A stretch of DNA of 64,000 nucleotides from Pedobacter gandavensis (lineage in GTDB: Bacteria > Bacteroidota > Bacteroidia > Sphingobacteriales > Sphingobacteriaceae), in assembly GCF_014172405.1 (NCBI RefSeq), contig NZ_WNXC01000001.1:372001-436000 (forward strand), in the 5' to 3' direction. The translations under genes were made by a program, and so were the position numbers. The notes below the pieces were generated by a model. It was not told where the DNA came from and ran no database searches. It worked only from the letters and a program-made list of their open reading frames with translations. Positions 26,309-34,373 of this stretch are shown piece after piece (within the stretch, counting starts at the first letter, position 1; the number at the start of each line of letters is the position of its first letter).

Positions 26309-28471
26309 ATGCGTATAACTTTTAAAGGGCTTGCAGCTAATGCGCTGTTTGCGGCTAATATATTTATTCTTTTTTTACTCGTTTTTAGCGATCAATTGAT
26401 CATTCCATATTGGTTACAGCCGGTCGGGAGAATGCACCCGATGATCTTGCATTTCCCCATTGTACTGCTCATGCTGGCGATGTTAATGGAGTGCTTTCGA
26501 TTTAAAGAAGTCTACCTTAAGGAGCCTTTGTACCAGAGTTTTACAACTGGTCTTTTGCTTTCTGGTGCACTTTTTTCGGCAGTGACAGCCATTATGGGCT
26601 TATTACTCTCTAAAGAAGAAGGTTATTCCGGGAAGCTTTTGGACTGGCATCAATGGTCCGGATTAGGGCTTGTTTTTATGGCTTCCCTGATCTATTGGTC
26701 CAGGAATACCTCCTGGTATAAAGTTAGCCTGGCCAGAGCAGGGGCAGTCTTAACCATTGTTTGTTTGATTCTCGCCGGTCATTATGGCGCCTCATTAACC
26801 CATGGAGATAATTTCGTGATGGAACCGGTTACAGCGAAAAATGAATTACCGAAGGTGGCACTAGCTCAGGCTAAAGTATTTGAAGATGTAATCCTGCCGA
26901 TTTTTACTCAGAAATGCCTGAGCTGTCATAATCTGGAAAAAGCAAAAGGAAGTTTGATGTTGGACAATGCGATATCCTTGCAAAAAGGAGGGAAAAGCGG
27001 GAAGTTATTTGTGCCAGGTAAACCGGAAATCAGTCTGCTTCTGGAGCGGATTCATCTACCTATGGATGATAAAAAACACATGCCTCCAAAAGGAAAAAAT
27101 CAATTGACTGTGGAGGAGATGGCAGTGTTAAAGTTATGGATTAAGGGCAATGCGGAGGTAAAAAAGAAAGTGATTGATTTACCAGCACAGGATTCTTTAA
27201 GGATTGTAGCCGCTACATTTTTGGGAGGTTCAGGAGCTGCAGAAACTAAGTATGACTTTGCGGGAGCGGATGGCGAAACGATTAAAAAGCTAAATAATAA
27301 TTACAGGATTGTCTATTCGCTATCGAAGGAGTCTCCGGCTTTGGCGGTTAATATTTACAATAAAAGTGTGTATAAGCCGGAGGCCTTAAAAGAGCTGGAA
27401 GCCGTGAAAAAACAAATCGTTTCCCTGGAAATGAAGGGTTTGCCAGTTCGAGATGAAGAATTGAAAACGATAGCGGGTTTTGAAAACCTGAATGCATTGA
27501 ACCTTAATTTTACCAATATCAAAGGGGCAGGTTTAAAGGATCTGCTGGTGTTGGCGAATTTAAAAAGCTTGTCTTTATCAGGAACTAAGGTGACTTACAG
27601 TTCAATAAAGCCGATAATGAGGATGAAAAGTCTTGAAAAATTGACCTTATGGAATACTGGGCTGAGCGATGAGGAGCTCCAGAAATTGCAAAGTGAGAAC
27701 CGCAATATTATGGTCGTTACTGGTTTTAAGGATGATGGGAAGCATCCCATACGGTTAAATCAACCGCGCGTATTGAATGGACTTACGGTGTTCAAAAACT
27801 CAATCGCTTTACAGATGAAACACCCGATCAAGGGAGTTCAAATCAGGTACACTACAGACGGTTCGGAACCTGATAGTTTGACATCCAGTCTGTTTGGTCA
27901 ACAGGTTTTACTGAAAGAAAGCACTACCCTAAAGGCGAAAGCTTACAAAGAAGGATGGTATGGAAGTGAAACCATTACGGCCAATTTTTACAAGAGCGGT
28001 TACCAGCCGGATACAATTATATTTCTCTCGCCACTAGACGATAAGTATAAAGCTGGGGCTCCGAAAATTCTTTATGACCATCAGTTTGGAGATTATGAGG
28101 TCAATTCTGGGAAATGGATTGGTGTTCGGCAGAATAATTTGGAGGCATTGCTACTCTTCAAACGTCCGGTTGTGATGCAAGCTGTGATTTTAAATGTGAT
28201 GAGATTGGTTCCATCCTATATCTTACCTCCTGATGAAGTAGAGATTTGGGGCGGTCCGGAAAAAAACAGCCTGCGATTATTGAGTACTGTTAAAACTGAA
28301 TCTACGACTAAAGACGCTGAAAGAGCTTTGATTAAAATAGAAGGGAAGTTTAAATCTCAAAGTATTGCTTGCCTGAAAATTGTAGTTAAAAACCTGAAGA
28401 AACTTCCAGCCTGGCATCCGGGTAAAGGCCAGCCTGCCTGGGTGTTTGTAGATGAAATCCTGTTGAATTAA
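26309..28471 (+). CDS. DUF2231 membrane protein fused to cytochrome c, LRR-like and chitobiase-C-like domains
   Basis: 720 aa. Five membrane helices in residues ~5-165 form a DUF2231 unit (MHPMILHFPIVLLMLAMLMECF is its typical histidine-containing helix). A periplasmic c-type cytochrome follows with CLSCH at residues 203-207 (planctomycete-type, SLMLDNAISLQKGGKSGK). Next is a short leucine-rich-repeat-like stretch (~380-470, LNALNLNFTNIKGAGLKDLL) and a chitobiase/HEX C-terminal-like domain (KGVQIRYTTDGSEPDS, ~505-560) with a final discoidin-like beta region. It likely anchors the module in the inner membrane and passes electrons to or from the respiratory chain, which is an inference. Confidence 0.88.
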   Translation: MRITFKGLAANALFAANIFILFLLVFSDQLIIPYWLQPVGRMHPMILHFPIVLLMLAMLMECFRFKEVYLKEPLYQSFTTGLLLSGALFSAVTAIMGLLLSKEEGYSGKLLDWHQWSGLGLVFMASLIYWSRNTSWYKVSLARAGAVLTIVCLILAGHYGASLTHGDNFVMEPVTAKNELPKVALAQAKVFEDVILPIFTQKCLSCHNLEKAKGSLMLDNAISLQKGGKSGKLFVPGKPEISLLLERIHLPMDDKKHMPPKGKNQLTVEEMAVLKLWIKGNAEVKKKVIDLPAQDSLRIVAATFLGGSGAAETKYDFAGADGETIKKLNNNYRIVYSLSKESPALAVNIYNKSVYKPEALKELEAVKKQIVSLEMKGLPVRDEELKTIAGFENLNALNLNFTNIKGAGLKDLLVLANLKSLSLSGTKVTYSSIKPIMRMKSLEKLTLWNTGLSDEELQKLQSENRNIMVVTGFKDDGKHPIRLNQPRVLNGLTVFKNSIALQMKHPIKGVQIRYTTDGSEPDSLTSSLFGQQVLLKESTTLKAKAYKEGWYGSETITANFYKSGYQPDTIIFLSPLDDKYKAGAPKILYDHQFGDYEVNSGKWIGVRQNNLEALLLFKRPVVMQAVILNVMRLVPSYILPPDEVEIWGGPEKNSLRLLSTVKTESTTKDAERALIKIEGKFKSQSIACLKIVVKNLKKLPAWHPGKGQPAWVFVDEILLN

Positions 28472-28494
28472 GATTTAATTTTTGGTAAATAAAA

Positions 28495-28534
28495 AACGAC
28501 CAGGTAAATAGCTGTTTTACTTGGTCGTTTTTTA
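28495..28534. terminator. Bidirectional rho-independent terminator
   Basis: AACGACCAGGTAAA (28495-28508) pairs with TTTACTTGGTCGTT (28515-28528), with one G-U pair. It is preceded by an A run and followed by a T run. It lies between the convergent DUF2231-cytochrome and GH29 genes and can serve both. Confidence 0.88.
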
Positions 28535-28583
28535 TGCCTACTCCTCAATGGAAGACTTTTTCACTTTATTGTTTTTTGATGAT

Positions 28584-29903
28584 TTAGGATTGGACTGGCA
28601 AATTTTCGGCATTGGTGTTGAGTTCCAGGACAATCACTGAGTCCTCCGCATTTGGAAGTTGCGCTGGTAGCTGGAGTGTAATCACACCTGAGGCATCTTG
28701 ATTATGCATGATGTTGCTTCCTTTTAATAAATAAGCCTTGTTAACCTGAACTCCTTGTAGTGCAGGAAGGACTAAATTAGTAGATTTTCTTTCAAATACA
28801 TGGATGTATAATTTGTTGCCTTTGCGTGTGGCTGCAAAAATTTCATTGGGTTTAAATGGGCCTCCTTTGGTGCCATAAATGCTTTCACCATAAGTGTTTA
28901 ACCATTCGCCCATTTCTTTAAGTCTGCTGACCTGACGTTGTTCGATTCGCCCATCAGGCATTGGTCCAACATTAAATAGTAGATTTCCATTTCCTCCGGA
29001 AGTTTTAGCCAAAGTTTGGATACACTCTTTTAAAGATTTTAATTTATCATTAGGTTTCCATGCCCACTGTTGACAAATGGTCATGCAGGTTTCCCATGGA
29101 TCTTTCATATTCAATTCCCCGATTTTCTGCTCCGGAGTCGCATAATCACCGATAATTTCAGGGGATAATTTCGGGTGGCTATTGGGCTGACCTCCGCCAA
29201 TTCTATTGTTAATGATTACGTTAGGGTCTAGTTTTTTAAGGAAAGTGTAAATATCTACCCCGTATTCATTTTTCCATGGGCTTTCCCAATTTCCATCGAA
29301 CCAAAGCATGTAAGGATGGTATTTGGTTACAATTTCCTGGAGCTGGTTTTTCATCGTAGACACAAACTTGTTCATGTCGGCCTTCGGATCTGGATTTTTT
29401 CCATCAGGAAGATGGATCGGGTAATTGGGATCATGCCAATCTAAGACCGTAAAATAGACGCAAAATTTTAGTCCGTACTTTTTGCAGGCTTTTGCCAGCT
29501 CTCCAACAATGTCTTTTTTGTAAGGAGAATTCATGATGTTATAGTCCGAAAACTTTGTTGGCCATAGGCAAAAACCATCATGGTGTTTAGCCGTGATCGT
29601 CAGGTATTTCATTCCGGCATTTTTAGCTGTTTTTACCCATTCCTCTGCATTAAATAAAACCGGATTAAACTCCTTGTATAGCTGATCATATTCGGCAGTA
29701 GGGACATTTGTTCCTCTGCTCCAGCCAATTTCTGTGCCCCGCAAGGCCACTGGCCCCCAGTGAATAAACAGACCAAAGCGCTGATCCATGAAGTCATTTA
29801 AAACATTTGCCGGAGTTTTTATCCAAGGATCAATGCTGGTCGTTTGTGCATTACTCTGAAAACCGACAGCTAGTAAGATCAAGAGGGTAAATAATCGTTT
29901 CAT
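28584..29903 (-). CDS. GH29 alpha-L-fucosidase
   Basis: 439 aa with signal peptide ending QSNAQ (residue 20). GH29 hallmarks: DQRFGLFIHWGPVAL (residues 40-54), TAKHHDGFCLWPTKFSDYN (104-122), and YMLWFDGNW with Asp203 in the position of the conserved catalytic nucleophile, followed by a CM(T)ICQQWAWKP block. It lacks long C-terminal modules. It acts in the periplasm as a retaining fucosidase, probably removing fucose side groups from the PUL glycan. The gene converges on the cytochrome module but has its own promoter with the same 21-bp repeats as araC, so it should be co-regulated with the PUL. Confidence 0.94.
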   Translation of the reverse strand: MKRLFTLLILLAVGFQSNAQTTSIDPWIKTPANVLNDFMDQRFGLFIHWGPVALRGTEIGWSRGTNVPTAEYDQLYKEFNPVLFNAEEWVKTAKNAGMKYLTITAKHHDGFCLWPTKFSDYNIMNSPYKKDIVGELAKACKKYGLKFCVYFTVLDWHDPNYPIHLPDGKNPDPKADMNKFVSTMKNQLQEIVTKYHPYMLWFDGNWESPWKNEYGVDIYTFLKKLDPNVIINNRIGGGQPNSHPKLSPEIIGDYATPEQKIGELNMKDPWETCMTICQQWAWKPNDKLKSLKECIQTLAKTSGGNGNLLFNVGPMPDGRIEQRQVSRLKEMGEWLNTYGESIYGTKGGPFKPNEIFAATRKGNKLYIHVFERKSTNLVLPALQGVQVNKAYLLKGSNIMHNQDASGVITLQLPAQLPNAEDSVIVLELNTNAENLPVQS

Positions 29904-29933
29904 TTGGAGTGGTTTATATTGGTTTAGGGAATA

Positions 29934-29992
29934 CTAAAATATTGTCTTTTCCCGGGGCACACAATGAAGTATCTCCTTTTTTTAATGGATTA
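29934..29992 (-). promoter_or_regulatory. GH29 promoter with AraC-type direct repeats
   Basis: Read on the minus strand: TAATCCATTA (29983-29992), 11 bp, TACTTCATTG (29962-29971, TTG as -33), 20 bp, then TATTTTAG (29934-29941) as -7. The ATG is at 29903. All spacings are identical to the araC promoter (7785-7843), including a shared 14-base block, ATAATCCATTAAAA. Confidence 0.68.
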
Positions 29993-30041
29993 TTGCAGGA
30001 TTTTCCTCTGGCCCATTGCTGCTATTTGGTTTTCAGTAGCA

Positions 30042-31004
30042 CTATTTCTTTCGAGGTGAAACATATTTATAATATATATAGGCAGACATTGGCAATAATT
30101 TTCTAGTGGTATCAGTCGGATTTTCACTGTTTACCGTATAAAACTCTACTTCATTATTTATTTTAGAATAATGAACCTTTCCAATGTCGCTTCGACGGAT
30201 TTCTGAACGTTTTTTTATTCTTTTTAAGTGGGCATATTTAAAGGAGTCGACTGGAAGAATGATGGTGCCATAATCTTTTCTTTCCTCACACGATATGTAT
30301 CGATATTGATCACCATCCCAATACATACATTTAGGTTTTTTCATTTCGTAAATGAAATAAGAACCTGATAGCGTCAGAAATGCCAAAAGACATACTGCAA
30401 TCGTTTTGTAGAGTTTAGTTGGAATGCCAGGGAATCCTGGGCCATCTTCTGGATCATCGATGGGAGGGTCTATTGTTGAGTTATCACCTGAATCGTTATC
30501 ATCAGTTGAAGGGTCATCTGTTGGGGCGTTTTCATTGCCTGTTGGCGTATTTATTGGATTATCATTTTGTGGATTGTCACTGGTTGTGGTTGTAGTAGGT
30601 GTTGTTTTTTCTTCCGGTAAAGGTTTTTCCAGCTCCCCGATTTCATAGCCAGTTATCGGCTTATGCGGTCTTGGCTGAAAGTCGATTAACCAAGCTAAGA
30701 GTTCAATGTACTTGTCGCTCGGATTTTGAGTATTGCCTCTCAATAATTTATATAAAGCTTTGAAACGGTCAGAATTGATGTTCTCGAGTGCTTTATAGTA
30801 TTCATCTTTACTATTTCTTTCATTAAATAGCATTTTGAAAATTTCACTATCCTTTTCAGTATAGCGATTGTGAAAAATATTTAAACATTCACTTTTCAGT
30901 TTTGCGGTAGTAGGGTACTGCAAATTATGGGGTAATATCCCCTCAGCTTTTTTCTTTTCATAAGTCAGAATTACTTCTTTCTTATAATCTTCAAATCTTT
31001 TCAA
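30042..31004 (-). CDS. Single-span membrane protein with a helical cytoplasmic N-terminal domain (unknown function)
   Basis: 320 aa, not recognised by name. Residues 1-~120 form a helical domain (KAEGILPHNLQYPTTAKLKSECL, KYIELLAWLIDFQPRPHKP) that I believe recurs at the N-terminus of other Bacteroidota proteins. Residues ~125-200 are a low-complexity linker rich in Thr, Pro, Asp and Asn. One membrane helix follows (residues ~204-225, IAVCLLAFLTLSGSYFIYEM), then a ~95-aa extracytoplasmic tail with two Cys (KPKCMYWDGDQYRYISCEE). Topology would be N-in, C-out. It is transcribed away from the tubulin-like island and may mark its left edge. A sensor or signalling role is only a guess. Confidence 0.75.
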   Translation of the reverse strand: MKRFEDYKKEVILTYEKKKAEGILPHNLQYPTTAKLKSECLNIFHNRYTEKDSEIFKMLFNERNSKDEYYKALENINSDRFKALYKLLRGNTQNPSDKYIELLAWLIDFQPRPHKPITGYEIGELEKPLPEEKTTPTTTTTSDNPQNDNPINTPTGNENAPTDDPSTDDNDSGDNSTIDPPIDDPEDGPGFPGIPTKLYKTIAVCLLAFLTLSGSYFIYEMKKPKCMYWDGDQYRYISCEERKDYGTIILPVDSFKYAHLKRIKKRSEIRRSDIGKVHYSKINNEVEFYTVNSENPTDTTRKLLPMSAYIYYKYVSPRKK

Positions 31005-31199
31005 ATCATTAGTGTATTATAATTAAACGGAATTGTGGAATTCTTTAGAATCCCTCGTTAGATGGCATACCTGATGGTTTTTAACCGCTATCCCGGTTTA
31101 AATGTACAAAAGAGATTTGATAAAAAAAGGGCTTTTAAAGCTATTTAAACTATATTTTTCAAATACGGTTTCCCGTAAAAATACTATTCCCTGACTCTC

Positions 31200-31231
31200 T
31201 ATTTTTGATCAATGAAAGTTCCAGTTTTCAT
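31200..31231 (+). promoter_or_regulatory. Possible promoter and operator ahead of the island
   Basis: TATTTTTG (31200-31207) fits the TAnnTTTG -7 consensus, but no good -33 element is seen. Just downstream, ATGAAA (31212-31217) and TTTCAT (31226-31231) form an inverted repeat with an 8-bp spacer, at about the transcription start, where a repressor could bind. The rest of the 261-bp gap (31005-31265) shows no gene. Confidence 0.3.
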
Positions 31232-31265
31232 GGGACAATCGCATATATCTTATAAATAATAATAC

Positions 31266-31478
31266 ATGAATACACTTCTACTTTTAGGGTACATTTTTTT
31301 AAACACCGTCAGTTCTGCTTTGCCAAAAGAGGTCTACATCTGCAATAACAAGAAAACAAAAAAGTACCATTATTCGGCTACTTGCAAAGGTTTGAGTAAT
31401 TGCCAGTTTAAAGTTGTAAAAATGTCACTGTCCAGCGCAAAGAGCAAAAAAATGACTTTGTGTGCCTGGGAAGACTAG
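31266..31478 (+). CDS. Small secreted cysteine-containing protein
   Basis: 70 aa: a signal-like N-terminus (MNTLLLLGYIFLNTVSSALP) followed by a compact domain VYICNNKKTKKYHYSATCKGLSNCQFKVVKM...MTLCAWED. The pattern YHxxxxCxGLxxCxxxxxxxxxxxAxxxxxxLC recurs in small Bacteroidota proteins and resembles the end of some Ada- or nuclease-associated zinc or disulfide modules. The function is unknown. It is 70 bp upstream of the nuclease-like gene and in the same direction, so it may be the first gene of the island transcript. Confidence 0.7.
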   Translation: MNTLLLLGYIFLNTVSSALPKEVYICNNKKTKKYHYSATCKGLSNCQFKVVKMSLSSAKSKKMTLCAWED

Positions 31479-31548
31479 AAAAAACAGCAAGCATAAAATA
31501 CAACAGCATTTCAATTTAACCAAAACGAATTATTAAATAAACAGCGGA

Positions 31549-32640
31549 ATGGATTTTAAAGATCAAATAGCGCAATTGGCATCTCGTGTAGAGAAGATGT
31601 TGCCTCAAATTCAAACAGAGGAGGCGACAAAGAACGCCTTAGTAATGCCATTTATCCAGATCATGGGATATGATGTATTCAATCCATTTGAAGTTAACCC
31701 GGAATATATTGCCGATTTGGGCATTAAAAAAGGCGAAAAAGTTGATTATGCCATCATGAAAGACGGCGAGCCAACCATCTTAATTGAATGTAAGCACCAC
31801 CTGGAAAATTTAGATCCGCACAATTCGCAATTGTTCCGATATTTTCATACCACGACGGCCAAATTTGGTCTGCTCACCAATGGAATTGTTTATCGTTTCT
31901 ATACCGACCTGGTGGAAAAGAATAAAATGGACAGTACGCCATTTTTCGAATTCAAACTTACGGAGATCAAAGAGGCAGAGATCGCAGAGTTGAAGAAATT
32001 CCATAAGTCTTATTTCGATGTAGAGAACATCACCAATACAGCGAGTGAGCTGAAGTATTTGAATGAACTGAAGGCTTTGCTTCATCAAGAGATTGCTGAA
32101 CCCTCAGACGGCTTTATTACGTTCTTCACGAAGCAGGTATATCCGAAGGTGATCACCGCTAGAGTAAAAGAGCAATTTGCCCCAATTATTAAGCGCTCTT
32201 TCAATCAATTGATCAGTGATGCCATCAATGAGCGATTGAAGTTTGCCCTGAATCAGGAAAAAGAGAAAGATGTGGCTGAGGCCGTGAAAATTGAAGAACT
32301 CAGCGCCGCAGAGCCAGAGTCCGGCATTGTCACCACAGAGGAAGAGATTGAAGGGTTCTTCATTGTAAAATCTATACTTAGGGAAACTGTGGACTCGAAA
32401 AGAATTACCTACAGAGATGCACTTTCCTATTTCGCGATTTTATTAGATGATAACAACCGTAAAACCATTTGTCGGTTATACCTGAACAACAAGAAATATC
32501 TGGCAGTATTGGATGAGAACAAAAAGGAAACTAAATACGAATTAGACTGTGTGGATGACCTTTATAAGCATGTGCATAGTTTAACAGAGGTGGTGATCAG
32601 ATTAGATGACGCCAGGGTTAAGGATAAAATTACTAGTTAA
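31549..32640 (+). CDS. PD-(D/E)XK nuclease-like protein related to the type I restriction HsdR N-terminus
   Basis: 363 aa, cytoplasmic. Residues ~20-130 match the HSDR_N type nuclease domain: an early Glu (TEEATKNALVMPFIQIMGYDVFNPFEV), Asp66 in KVDYAIM and Glu80-x-Lys82 in ILIECKHH, giving the PD-(D/E)XK triad, then FRYFHTTTAKFGLLTNGIVYRFYTD. There is no helicase motor. The C-terminal ~100 residues form a separate domain (RITYRDALSYFAILLDDNNRKTICRLYL...LTEVVIRL). Such solo proteins are common, and many are annotated as type I restriction enzymes without methylase or specificity genes, as here. Only 8 bp separate it from the VWA-like gene, so it is co-transcribed with the tubulin-like system. 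Confidence 0.85.
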   Translation: MDFKDQIAQLASRVEKMLPQIQTEEATKNALVMPFIQIMGYDVFNPFEVNPEYIADLGIKKGEKVDYAIMKDGEPTILIECKHHLENLDPHNSQLFRYFHTTTAKFGLLTNGIVYRFYTDLVEKNKMDSTPFFEFKLTEIKEAEIAELKKFHKSYFDVENITNTASELKYLNELKALLHQEIAEPSDGFITFFTKQVYPKVITARVKEQFAPIIKRSFNQLISDAINERLKFALNQEKEKDVAEAVKIEELSAAEPESGIVTTEEEIEGFFIVKSILRETVDSKRITYRDALSYFAILLDDNNRKTICRLYLNNKKYLAVLDENKKETKYELDCVDDLYKHVHSLTEVVIRLDDARVKDKITS

Positions 32641-32648
32641 TCTTCCGA

Positions 32649-33911
32649 ATGAACACATATAGCAAATCAATAAGTCTGTTTTTTCTAGGCCTCTTATTTT
32701 TAGGATGCAACAGCATAAACGAAGGAGTGGAGTCAAGTTTTAACGAAGATGTATGTTTGGTCAATGATAGAAAGGTAGCTACAGACCCTAAACAATACAA
32801 GGTTAATTTCTTTATGGAGACTTCAGGAAGTATGAATGGTTTTATGTCCAAAAAGGGAACTGAATTCCAAAAGGACGTTTATGCTTTGGTCAATCAGTTG
32901 GATGGAAGTGCCCAGTCAGGACTTACACTTTTTCAGATTCCTGCCAAGGGGAAATCCATTAAACCCAGCAGTATGAATGATTTTAGAGATCGGTTAAACG
33001 TTGGAAATTTCGATTTTGCGGCCTCTACAGATATTCCAGAGATCCTGGATTCTATTCTTTTAAAGACCAATGAGAATCAGGTTTCTATCTTTGTATCTGA
33101 CCTGATTTTTTCACCTTCCAGCGGAACAAAGGCTTCTTTGTTACAAATTACTTCAGACATCTATAAAAGGTTCTCTGGTAAGAAGTTCTCTTCCATAATT
33201 TACCAATTGAAGTCTAAAATTTACAATAGTAAATCAGTTTTGGTGTCAAATAGTAGCCCATATTATGTTTGGGTAATCGGATCTGAAAAAGGAGTGAAAT
33301 CAGTTGCTGGGAAATTGAAATCCGCCATGCCATCAGATTATAATGAGGTGGACTTTGGCATCAGTCATGATCAGCCAAAATACACCATTCTCCCACATAT
33401 TGATGAAACCTTTAATGCGATTGCAACCCGCTGTGAGCGCAAAAAACTATATTATTGTTATGCTGAATTCAATGATGCTGAAAATTCAAAAATCATGATG
33501 AATGTAGGGCTGAATCTGGGTGAGCTTTCAAAAAATGAACGTGATCCAGCATTTCTAAAGGAGAATTTTTATGCTGGACCTTCAGATGCTAAAATTGCGC
33601 TGAAATCCATCGGAGCCCTACCGGTATTAAAAAACACAGAAGATCAGACCTTAGCAAAAAGTATTGAAGCAACCCATCTTTTAAAAATGGAAGTTGACCA
33701 TATCTACAATGATTTTGCACTCCTTCAACTTAATTTTAAAGCTAAGCGACCAGAATGGATTAGCGCGTCCAACCTGGATATTGAAGACCATCAGCGCAAC
33801 AAAACTTTAGGTCTTACTAAAATGATAGAAGGCTTGGAAAAAGCATATGGCAGTACTGCATTACTATTCAAAGATCCTTTTAAACTTCTGATTACTAAAA
33901 ACAAACAATAA
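32649..33911 (+). CDS. Lipoprotein with VWA-like domain (degenerate MIDAS)
   Basis: 420 aa. Lipoprotein signal MNTYSKSISLFFLGLLFLGC with Cys20. The mature start QYKVNFFMETSGSMNGF reads like a VWA first strand with the MIDAS motif, but Glu57 replaces the usual first Asp (E-T-S-G-S instead of D-x-S-x-S). Thr127 (AASTDIPEIL) and Asp151 (SIFVSDLIFS) fit the remaining MIDAS positions. The C-terminal half (~230-420) is unassigned. It is placed in the periplasm or outer membrane, and its MIDAS could bind a protein ligand. It is the second gene of the tight operon, 1 bp before the next start. Confidence 0.75.
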   Translation: MNTYSKSISLFFLGLLFLGCNSINEGVESSFNEDVCLVNDRKVATDPKQYKVNFFMETSGSMNGFMSKKGTEFQKDVYALVNQLDGSAQSGLTLFQIPAKGKSIKPSSMNDFRDRLNVGNFDFAASTDIPEILDSILLKTNENQVSIFVSDLIFSPSSGTKASLLQITSDIYKRFSGKKFSSIIYQLKSKIYNSKSVLVSNSSPYYVWVIGSEKGVKSVAGKLKSAMPSDYNEVDFGISHDQPKYTILPHIDETFNAIATRCERKKLYYCYAEFNDAENSKIMMNVGLNLGELSKNERDPAFLKENFYAGPSDAKIALKSIGALPVLKNTEDQTLAKSIEATHLLKMEVDHIYNDFALLQLNFKAKRPEWISASNLDIEDHQRNKTLGLTKMIEGLEKAYGSTALLFKDPFKLLITKNKQ

Positions 33912-33912
33912 C

Positions 33913-34362
33913 ATGTGGAAATTCTTTTATGATACTTTAGTTCAGGCATTCGCCAACTTAAAATGGTCTTCTTTTCTAGGAATGAATAGTGATAATGCTG
34001 AAATGGCGACTAGAATGAGAAGTATTTACCTAACAGAGATTTATACCTATTCAGGATATGTATGCCTTGGCATATCTGCGCTGGCTATATTTGTATATTA
34101 CTTTGTCTTAAACAAAAAAGGGGGATCAGGTTATTGGTTCCAGCTACGATATTGGGCATACACACTTTTAATTAGTGTGGTGTTAATATTTGGAATCACC
34201 CTTTTTATTGGCTCCAACCTCACTCAGTCTTTTTCAATCCTACACCCATTTAAGTATACGTTAGCGATGAGCTTAACGAATGCACTATATGGTGCTATCT
34301 TTTTTATACTATTATCAATCGCCTTTAAAAGAGCGTCGGTTGCGAATACCACCCCATTTTAA
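33913..34362 (+). CDS. Small inner-membrane protein, three helices
   Basis: 149 aa, not recognised. Three predicted membrane helices (residues ~45-66, ~80-102 and ~118-138: YVCLGISALAIFVYYFVL, YTLLISVVLIFGITLFIG, LTNALYGAIFFILLSIAF) follow an amphipathic N-terminus. The gene is squeezed between the VWA-like lipoprotein (1 bp) and the tubulin-like gene (11 bp). By context it could be the membrane anchor for the cytoplasmic filament proteins. Confidence 0.65.
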   Translation: MWKFFYDTLVQAFANLKWSSFLGMNSDNAEMATRMRSIYLTEIYTYSGYVCLGISALAIFVYYFVLNKKGGSGYWFQLRYWAYTLLISVVLIFGITLFIGSNLTQSFSILHPFKYTLAMSLTNALYGAIFFILLSIAFKRASVANTTPF

Positions 34363-34373
34363 CCTCTTATTTT

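Noticed and set aside
31549..32640. A type I restriction-modification system
   Set aside because: Only an HsdR N-terminal-like nuclease domain is present, without helicase, methylase or specificity genes nearby.
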